Below, piece by piece: positions 58,481 to 64,000 of a stretch of DNA of 64,000 nucleotides; the first letter of the stretch is position 1; each line of letters begins with the position of its first letter. The position numbers were made by a program, and so were the translations under genes. The stretch lies in NCBI GenBank assembly GCA_030428705.1, contig JAUIDI010000002.1:682001-746000 (forward strand), given 5' to 3'. The stretch comes from Bacteroidia bacterium. Lineage in GTDB: Bacteria; Bacteroidota; Bacteroidia; Flavobacteriales; Flavobacteriaceae. The notes beneath the pieces are model-generated. The model was not told the DNA's origin and searched no databases. It saw nothing but the letters and a program-made list of their open reading frames with translations.

Positions 58481-59031
58481 TTTTTCACCCTCGATCCATT
58501 ATTCCTCACGAAAGCCTCCCACCCTGAATAGGACTTGCCTACCTCGATACGCCCCTCATTATAGAAATGGCACACGGCCGCTGCTAACCCGTCGGTACTA
58601 TCAAGATTTTTGGGCAAAGTTTTTAATTGCAGGGTACTCTGCAACATTTTTGCGACCTGCTCTTTGCTGGCATTTCCGTTGCCCGTAATGGCCATCTTTA
58701 TTTTCTTGGGGAGGTATTCCGTAATAGGAATCTGTCGCGATAATCCGGCGGCCATGGCAACACCTTGTGCACGGCCCAACTTTAACATCGATTGTACGTT
58801 CTTGCTATAAAAAGGTGCCTCAATGGCCATTTCATCGGGGTGATAGGTGTCAATGAGTTGCAACGTGCGCTCAAAAATGAGTTTGAGTTTGGTATAAGGG
58901 TCTTTGTACTTACTTAACTGCAGCTCGTTCATCTGAACGAATTCCATCTTCTTGTCAACGACCTTGATAATACCGAACCCCATAATCGTGGTTCCCGGGT
59001 CGATACCGAGTATAATCTTTTCCTTGGACAA
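58477..59031 (-). CDS. ruvC: Holliday junction endonuclease RuvC
   Basis: 184 residues from the TTG at 59031 (gives LSKEKIILGIDPGTT, read as Met); the ORF-track start at 59073 is also TTG and falls within an interspersed repeat. Catalytic acids: Asp in GIDPG, Glu in AIEAPFYSKN, and the C-terminal Asp pair in LDSTDGLAAAVCH. GRAQGVAMAA is the junction-binding helix. RuvC cuts four-way junctions with RuvAB. The stop codon is inside the heptamer array. Confidence 0.93.
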   Translation of the reverse strand: MSKEKIILGIDPGTTIMGFGIIKVVDKKMEFVQMNELQLSKYKDPYTKLKLIFERTLQLIDTYHPDEMAIEAPFYSKNVQSMLKLGRAQGVAMAAGLSRQIPITEYLPKKIKMAITGNGNASKEQVAKMLQSTLQLKTLPKNLDSTDGLAAAVCHFYNEGRIEVGKSYSGWEAFVRNNGSRVKK

Positions 59032-59135
59032 TTTTTGCGTTTTGTTTTTAATTATTCCACAGCACTTCGACAAGCTCAGTGCGACGGATTAAGGTTTTAG
59101 GCCTACATATTTGAAATTGTACTCGTGGTTGAACT

Positions 59136-59612
59136 TCATTTGGCATTCAATTCAATGGGAATTCGATATTTACTTTTAACGGGAATTCCTCTTTTCAGGG
59201 CGGGCGCAATTTCAGGAAGCCCCTTAAGGCTCTGAACAATGATACCGTCGAATTCGGGCATCTGTAAATCGATCATTCTACTTTTCTCGATATCCAAAAC
59301 CTCTATATTCCCCTCTTGATCCACAATGAAATCAACATAGACCGTAGCATTTATCCCTTCGTTTAAAACAAACTCGAATTCCTGCAATGTCATTGTAAAG
59401 TGTTTTATTACTTCGCCTGTAAAACACTCTTTCTGCGCCGATTTGTTCAAAAGCTCGTCACAATTTTCAAAAAGGGGATAATTATCGACCTCGTTCCAAT
59501 CGATATCGCGCATTTCTTGATTGACCAATTCGCGCGTTTTTTTTTCCTTCGACTTTTCAAAATCACAGGAAACAAAAAGAAAAGGAATCACTAAGAACCA
59601 AAATTTTCGCAT
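59136..59612 (-). CDS. Lipoprotein with TonB-C-like domain
   Basis: 158 residues from ATG 59612 (MRKFWFLVIPFLFVSCDFEK: signal with lipobox Cys). The C-terminal ~90 residues resemble a TonB C-terminal/energy-transducer domain (INATVYVDFIVDQEGNIEVLDIEKSRMIDL, then KGLPEIAPALKRGIPVKSKYRIPIEL). Such stand-alone lipoproteins occur in Bacteroidota near BlaR1-TonB genes. It is downstream of the TPR gene and probably belongs to the same transcript. Confidence 0.78.
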   Translation of the reverse strand: MRKFWFLVIPFLFVSCDFEKSKEKKTRELVNQEMRDIDWNEVDNYPLFENCDELLNKSAQKECFTGEVIKHFTMTLQEFEFVLNEGINATVYVDFIVDQEGNIEVLDIEKSRMIDLQMPEFDGIIVQSLKGLPEIAPALKRGIPVKSKYRIPIELNAK

Positions 59613-59649
59613 CCACCTCATTACTTGCGCTGAAATTACGATTTTTAAG

Positions 59650-60789
59650 TCATTCTTGTGCCATATGGATTTCTTGCTTGAGCTCTGAAATCCGTTTTTT
59701 AACGAAATCGGATAAGTATGTTTTCTTGTCGCCAAACTTTTTTATGAAGCCTTCATAGAGTTCCAATTTGGCCTTGGGATCCTCATAATATTGATCGGCG
59801 ACCGTACAAATTTGATAGTAGGCCCTATGATCGGTTTCATCTTCCTTATAGGCCAATCGATAGTAACTCAGGGCGGACTCTAAATCTTTCCTTGTGCGAG
59901 CCAGGCTCGCCAATGCAGTATATTCTTGGCTTAAATCGGGCCTTTTGGCCGCAATGGCCTTCTTGAAATAGACCTCGGCACTATCAATCTGTCTTTCCTT
60001 ATAGAAAGTGTATCCCAGACCGTTATAGGCTTCGGGCGTAAAATCAGGAAACTGTAGCAAGCCCCGATACCTGTTTTTGGCCTTTTCGAATTCCCACAGC
60101 TGATAATAACTGTGTCCCAGTTTTTGATAGATGTGGGGTTTTTCCTCCCCCAGTTCAAGCAGGCGCTCGAAAAGAGGTGCCGCTCCTTTATAATCGTAAT
60201 CGTTAAACAATGCCAGGGCCTTAAGATTGAGTAGGGCTACATCGGCTTCATAAAACCTTAATCCCATATCGATAAAGCGCAAAGCTTGTTGCTTCTCCTT
60301 TTTGACAATGAAGTATCTACCCAACTGAAAAAGGCTTCGTAAATGTGTGCTATCGATAGCGACCGCATTTTTATAGGCGACCAGACTACTAGCATCATTT
60401 GCCATTTCGCGATACGTTTCACCCAAGTAATAATAGTATTCAGGGTTGTCTTTTTCTTCTTGGGTCAAAGCGTGAAAAACCACATTGGCCTTTTGAAAAC
60501 TGTCCATTTTAAAATACAGTTTGCCCAATTCGAATTTAGCGACTTGGGAAGTGTTGTCAGAGGCGATTAGGCCCTCATATTCAATTATTGCCTTATCATA
60601 ATTGCCAATGGCATTGTATGCCCTGGCAATCTGAAGTTTTGAAGTCACAGAACCATCTTTTGCATACTGATTTATGGATTCTGAATAATTTCCCAGGCGA
60701 TACAGGCTATCGGCAATCATTATCGGCCCGTCTTGTGCATAAACGTTAAAACAAGAGATTGTAAGGAAAAATAAAATCGCCTTTTTCAA
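59650..60789 (-). CDS. Tetratricopeptide-repeat protein, exported
   Basis: A 379-residue protein with a signal peptide (MKKAILFFLTISCFNVYAQ) and about nine TPR units (for example AYNAIGNYDKAIIEYEGLI, YYYLGETYREMANDASSLVAYKNAV, AYNGLGYTFYKERQIDSAEVYFKKAI). It would be a periplasmic scaffold. It follows the BlaR1-TonB gene by 15 bp in the same direction and is probably co-regulated with it. Partner unknown. Confidence 0.92.
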   Translation of the reverse strand: MKKAILFFLTISCFNVYAQDGPIMIADSLYRLGNYSESINQYAKDGSVTSKLQIARAYNAIGNYDKAIIEYEGLIASDNTSQVAKFELGKLYFKMDSFQKANVVFHALTQEEKDNPEYYYYLGETYREMANDASSLVAYKNAVAIDSTHLRSLFQLGRYFIVKKEKQQALRFIDMGLRFYEADVALLNLKALALFNDYDYKGAAPLFERLLELGEEKPHIYQKLGHSYYQLWEFEKAKNRYRGLLQFPDFTPEAYNGLGYTFYKERQIDSAEVYFKKAIAAKRPDLSQEYTALASLARTRKDLESALSYYRLAYKEDETDHRAYYQICTVADQYYEDPKAKLELYEGFIKKFGDKKTYLSDFVKKRISELKQEIHMAQE

Positions 60790-60804
60790 TTATCAACTGC
60801 TGTT

Positions 60805-62454
60805 TTATTGCAACTTAAATGTAATAGGTAGAGAAAATGAAACTCCTGTGACCTTTCCTTGCTGCTTACCAGGTCTTAATTTTGGTAACAAGTTAATAAT
60901 TCGTTCAGCTTCGGCCTCCAAAGATGCGTCGGGTCCCTTCTTTTTTAATTGGGTGATATTGCCTAGTTCATCAATAACAAAATTAGTGAGTACCCTCCCC
61001 TGTATACCCTTTTCCTGTGCTTCTTTTGGGTATTTAAAATGCGATACGATGTGCTTCCGAAGTTTTTCCTCAAAACAATTGCGTTTGTCGGCAACATTTT
61101 CGCATCCCGGAAAGACTGGAACCTCGTCGACTAAAAAAAATGGCCAAGAACTAGTACCTCCCAAATTGCTTCCTTTCAACATAATCCGCAATTGTTTGTC
61201 AATACTCTTAACTTCAGAATTATCATCCATTGAGCTTGTAGACAATCGCCTGCGTTTGTCCAATAGTTCTTGATATTTATTCATTACCTCTTCGGAATAA
61301 GTCTGGGCGTGTTTAATAGTTCCGGTAGTTTGGTCAAGGTTAGACTTATCAATAAATACCCCTAATTTAGAGTCAATCGCAAGTTTAGCTTTAATCCTTT
61401 CGCCATTTAATCCAGAGATGTACGACTCGTCTTCAGATGGAACAAATCTCATCGTGGAATTTCCATCTTTGACGAACAATTGCCAATCATCTTGGTTCTC
61501 CGATAGGAGCATTAGCCGTTGAAAGACCTGATTTTCTTCTTCATTCGTAAGGTTTTCTATATCGCCAACGGTAATAGATTCTTGAATAATATCTTTACCT
61601 GTTTCTTGTTCACAAGAGGTATAGGCCAACATCCCTAAAACCAAGGGCACCAACATCAAATACTTTAATTGCCAAACTTTTTTTGATCTTGCTTTTTGTA
61701 ACATGACGATTCGTTTTTTGATTAATGAACTTTTAAAAAATTGATTGATAAAAGAAATATTCTCCGTTTCGAATATTTGCGAAAGCAATACTTCGTACTG
61801 CTCTTTTTTATGGGTCTTGGCGACATGCGAATCGGCGATGAACTCGTGCAGTTCAGAAACCCGTTGCTGATAAACATATACCAAAGGGTTGAACCAACCG
61901 ATGATACGCATCAATTCGAAAAACAGAAGGTCCCATGAATGTTTTTGCTCGATGTGTACCAATTCGTGCTGTATGATACTTTGATGTTCCCTTTCCAAAA
62001 CCTTGTCCCCCAAGAAAATGGACCTGAAAAATGAAAAGGCGATTTGGCTATTCGCTATGAGTATTCTTGTGAATTTCGAAAAATGTTGGATCGCTCCGTT
62101 TTTTCGAAGTCGGTAGATCTGAAACAATTTATAGCCAAAATAAATCGCGGCAAAAAACATTCCCCCGAACAAAATCGTCTCTTCCCAAGAAATATTGAAT
62201 CGTGGGCCTTCGGTCAGAGAACCGTTACCGGTTACATCGATGTTCATCAACAATTCAGGATATACAAAATACCGTTCGGGCAAAGAACTCTTTAAAGCCT
62301 CGATCTTGATCCAGGGGAGCCCCAAGGACAATATATAGGTGCCAATCAGATACGCACGGTTCCATTGGAAAAAAGTTTCCCTTTTGAGCATAAAATCATA
62401 GATGACGAGGAACACCAATTGAAAGGCGATACACTCCAATATATATTGTATCAT
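60805..62454 (-). CDS. BlaR1-type M56 peptidase fused to a TonB C-terminal domain
   Basis: A 549-residue protein with four N-terminal helices and the M56 zinc motif HELVHIEQKHSWDLL, HEFIADSHV, then a membrane helix ending in a lipoprotein-like GMLAYTSCEQE. The exported tail (~300-549) ends in a TonB_C domain (KYPKEAQEKGIQGRVLTNFVIDELGNITQLKKKGPD ... LRPGKQQGKVTGVSFSLPITFKL). It is the sensor-protease partner of the BlaI repressor encoded 11 bp upstream. The TonB-like end may sense the envelope state rather than antibiotics. Confidence 0.92.
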   Translation of the reverse strand: MIQYILECIAFQLVFLVIYDFMLKRETFFQWNRAYLIGTYILSLGLPWIKIEALKSSLPERYFVYPELLMNIDVTGNGSLTEGPRFNISWEETILFGGMFFAAIYFGYKLFQIYRLRKNGAIQHFSKFTRILIANSQIAFSFFRSIFLGDKVLEREHQSIIQHELVHIEQKHSWDLLFFELMRIIGWFNPLVYVYQQRVSELHEFIADSHVAKTHKKEQYEVLLSQIFETENISFINQFFKSSLIKKRIVMLQKARSKKVWQLKYLMLVPLVLGMLAYTSCEQETGKDIIQESITVGDIENLTNEEENQVFQRLMLLSENQDDWQLFVKDGNSTMRFVPSEDESYISGLNGERIKAKLAIDSKLGVFIDKSNLDQTTGTIKHAQTYSEEVMNKYQELLDKRRRLSTSSMDDNSEVKSIDKQLRIMLKGSNLGGTSSWPFFLVDEVPVFPGCENVADKRNCFEEKLRKHIVSHFKYPKEAQEKGIQGRVLTNFVIDELGNITQLKKKGPDASLEAEAERIINLLPKLRPGKQQGKVTGVSFSLPITFKLQ

Positions 62455-62465
62455 CGTAACAAGTT

Positions 62466-62828
62466 TTAATTATCGTTTTTCTTTATCTCCTTTAAAATGG
62501 ATTCCAATTCGGACAGACTCAAATCGTTCTTCTTCATAAAAAAGGAAACCATACTCTTAAAGGAACCCTGAAAATAACCATCGACCAATTTGTTGATGGA
62601 CTGGTTGCTGTATTCCGATTTCTTGACTACCGGGAAATACAGGTATCCCTTACCCTCTTGCTCGTGATCCACGAAACCCTTGCTTTCTAAAATGCGCACA
62701 ATGGTAGACACCGTATTATATGCCGGTTTCGGTTCGGGCAGTTTTTCGATGATGGCCGCCACATTGCATTTTTGCAATTGCCATAAAATTTGCATGACTT
62801 CCTCTTCTGCCTTGGTCAATTGTTTCAT
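62466..62828 (-). CDS. BlaI/MecI/CopY-family repressor (second system)
   Basis: A 120-residue winged-helix repressor (QLTKAEEEVMQILWQLQKCNVAAIIEKL, YNTVSTIVRILESKGFVDHEQEGKGYLYFPVV) with a C-terminal dimer helix. A clean TTTG/TATATTTG promoter and two ACTAA-N4-TTAGT palindromes lie directly upstream. It is the first gene of the transcript with the BlaR1-TonB fusion, TPR protein and probably the TonB-like lipoprotein. Confidence 0.93.
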   Translation of the reverse strand: MKQLTKAEEEVMQILWQLQKCNVAAIIEKLPEPKPAYNTVSTIVRILESKGFVDHEQEGKGYLYFPVVKKSEYSNQSINKLVDGYFQGSFKSMVSFFMKKNDLSLSELESILKEIKKNDN

Positions 62829-62831
62829 TCA

Positions 62832-62889
62832 ACTAAGTTTTTAGTTTAATAATAAAACAAATATAACTAAATAATTAGTAAGGCCCAAA
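62832..62889 (-). promoter_or_regulatory. Second blaI promoter with paired operators
   Basis: Minus strand: TTTG (62889-62886), a 20-nt spacer, TATATTTG (62865-62858). ACTAA-ATAA-TTAGT (62866-62879) lies in the spacer next to the -7 box; ACTAA-GTTT-TTAGT (62832-62845) lies 34 bp downstream, between the -7 box and the ATG. Confidence 0.78.
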
Positions 62890-62984
62890 AATCATGAAAG
62901 CTCCTAAAGTTTGATCTGTAACAAATTCGGTTTATCTTCGTCCAACAGAAAAATACTCCCTTTGGAGAAATTGAAAAAGAGCTT

Positions 62985-63494
62985 ATGGATATTGCACTTT
63001 TGATTATCGGATTTATCTTGATGTTCGTAGGTATTTTGGGAAGCTTCCTACCTGTACTTCCTGGGCCACCGGTAAGTTGGCTGGGGCTGCTCTTGCTCTT
63101 CATGACCCAAGCAATACCTGACGATTGGTGGGTATTGGGAATTACTGGGGCGGTTGCGCTTATCGTTTTTGGTCTTGACTATGCCATACCCGCCATGGGC
63201 ACCAAGAAATTCGGGGGCACCAAAGCAGGAATGATCGGTGCGACCCTCGGATTGATAGTCGGTCTTTTGGCCCCTATCCCCGGAGGTATTATTATCGGAC
63301 CTTTCGTAGGCGCATTTATCGGTGAGATCATCAACAAGGCGGATCAAAAAACGGCCTTAAGGGCAGCCTTTGGATCGTTTCTCGGATTTTTAACGGGCAC
63401 TTTCATGAAATTGATCGTTACCCTAATATTCTTGGGCATCTTTATCTCCACGGCTTGGGACTATCGCAGTGCCCTATTTCCTTTTTTTGATTGA
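62985..63494 (+). CDS. DUF456 membrane protein
   Basis: A 169-residue, Gly-rich protein with about five helices matching DUF456: ILGSFLPVLPGPPVSWLGLLLL at the N-terminus and the glycine-zipper-like core GGTKAGMIGATLGLIVGLLAPIPGGIIIGPFVGAFIGE. Function unknown. It is divergent from blaI and convergent with the nitroreductase gene, 4 bp between stops. Confidence 0.92.
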   Translation: MDIALLIIGFILMFVGILGSFLPVLPGPPVSWLGLLLLFMTQAIPDDWWVLGITGAVALIVFGLDYAIPAMGTKKFGGTKAGMIGATLGLIVGLLAPIPGGIIIGPFVGAFIGEIINKADQKTALRAAFGSFLGFLTGTFMKLIVTLIFLGIFISTAWDYRSALFPFFD

Positions 63495-63498
63495 TCGG

Positions 63499-64000
63499 TC
63501 ATCCCCAGACAACTTTATCCTCGATCGGTCTTCGCGTCATTTCAGGAATTTCCCCTTCGTAATATCCCATATAGAAAAAGCCCAAACACTTTTCACCGGG
63601 TGCCAGTTCAAAGAACTCATCCATGTACTTGATGAGCCCCGGGGAACTCCAATAACAACCAATGCCCATTTCGGTGCAACAGAGCCACATGTTCTGAACG
63701 GCCATCGCGGTCGCGGCGATCTCTTCCCATTCCGGCAAGCTTTCCAATGGGTCTCGTTGCATACAAATGGCAATGACCGCACCTGCCTTCTTCGGATTAT
63801 CGATCAGTTTCTTTACCTTGAACTCCTTCGGATTAGGCTCGGTCTCCATATACTTCAGGGAAAGAAACAGGCCCAGCTTTTCACATGATTCACCCTGCAA
63901 TACCTTAAAGCGCCAAGGTTCCGTTTTTTTATGGGTGGGTGCCCAATTGGCCGCCTCCAAAATCTTTTCAATATCGGCTTTCGCTATTGGTTTATCGATA
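63499..64000 (-). CDS. Nitroreductase-family protein (N-terminus outside window)
   Basis: The frame is open through the window edge, so the Met at 63960 in the track is internal; about 13 more residues (DKPIAKADIEKILEA) are visible and the true start lies beyond 64000. Features: ANWAPTHKKTEPWRF binds FMN (A-x-x-APS-like helix), WEEIAATAMAVQNMWLCCTEMGIGCYWSS, and the end GFFYMGYYEGEIPEMTRRP. It reduces nitro or enone groups with NAD(P)H. It resembles the NfsA/YdjA branch. Confidence 0.9.
   Translation of the reverse strand, partial: IDKPIAKADIEKILEAANWAPTHKKTEPWRFKVLQGESCEKLGLFLSLKYMETEPNPKEFKVKKLIDNPKKAGAVIAICMQRDPLESLPEWEEIAATAMAVQNMWLCCTEMGIGCYWSSPGLIKYMDEFFELAPGEKCLGFFYMGYYEGEIPEMTRRPIEDKVVWG

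Noticed and set aside
59032-59073. N-terminal extension of RuvC (MSKCCGIIKNKTQK...)
   Set aside because: It starts at a TTG within an interspersed repeat; the conserved RuvC begins at the next TTG with KEKIILGIDPG.

Overview
The window looks like a marine or soil Flavobacteriaceae genome (Bacteroidota). The signs are a SusC/SusD pair, BlaI/BlaR1 (M56) antirepressor systems with TonB-like tails, DUF2024, DUF4230, DUF4260 and DUF4407 genes, and promoters of the Bacteroidota type (TTTG, 19-20 bp, TAnnTTTG) with few Shine-Dalgarno sequences. All identifications come from reading the sequence; no database search was run.

Layout. 1-4.6 kb is mobile: the 3' end of an AbiEi-like antitoxin gene, its nucleotidyltransferase partner, a mobC/relaxase pair, and an oriT-like non-coding region. 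4.6-7.0 kb is a soluble histidine kinase with an NtrC-type response regulator. 7.3-14.1 kb is a compact stress-type cluster: three divergent GreA/GreB-C-terminal-domain (Rnk-like) paralogues, a small secreted protein, a membrane-anchored four-helix-bundle sensor stub, a Cys-rich mini-protein, glutamate dehydrogenase, a coiled-coil protein, a UspA-type protein and an MscS-type channel. 14.3-15.1 kb holds two gene remnants. 15.1-20.4 kb is a redox/nitrosative-stress region: a MarR regulator with a Cys tail, DUF2024, a thioredoxin-like protein, a ferredoxin, a hemerythrin, the iron-sulfur repair protein RIC, an Rrf2 regulator and an FNR-type Crp regulator.

20.6-35.0 kb is a complete sialic-acid utilisation locus: N-acetylneuraminate lyase, SusC/SusD, a FadR-type GntR regulator, an AGE-family epimerase, an FRIP/Asp-box sialidase, a GH20 hexosaminidase, and a fusion of a Kelch mutarotase to a sodium/solute symporter. 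Three matching palindromes with GT-N3-AC cores lie exactly at the promoters of the lyase, susC and the epimerase, which gives a self-contained regulon. A TetR/Rieske oxygenase pair and a truncated amidohydrolase follow. 37-38.4 kb holds small accessory genes beside a tRNA-Leu(UAG).

38.5-46.5 kb is mixed: an M20 peptidase, two back-to-back heptanucleotide tandem repeats, a PhnA-like protein, an esterase, BlaI/BlaR1 and DUF4407. 46.8-51.3 kb is a second sialic-acid-like locus (sialidase-like, AraC, DHDPS-family lyase, symporter). 51.3-64 kb is mostly housekeeping (MutS-like ATPase, DinB, MmcQ, GNAT, cyclase, hemW, ruvC), followed by a second BlaI/BlaR1-TonB system, DUF456 and a partial nitroreductase. 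It is dotted with interspersed repeats, one of which lies inside hemW.

The most distinctive result is regulatory. For six local regulators (MarR, Rrf2, GntR, TetR and two BlaI) I can read a repeated or palindromic candidate operator that overlaps a recognisable promoter next to the regulator or its likely targets.
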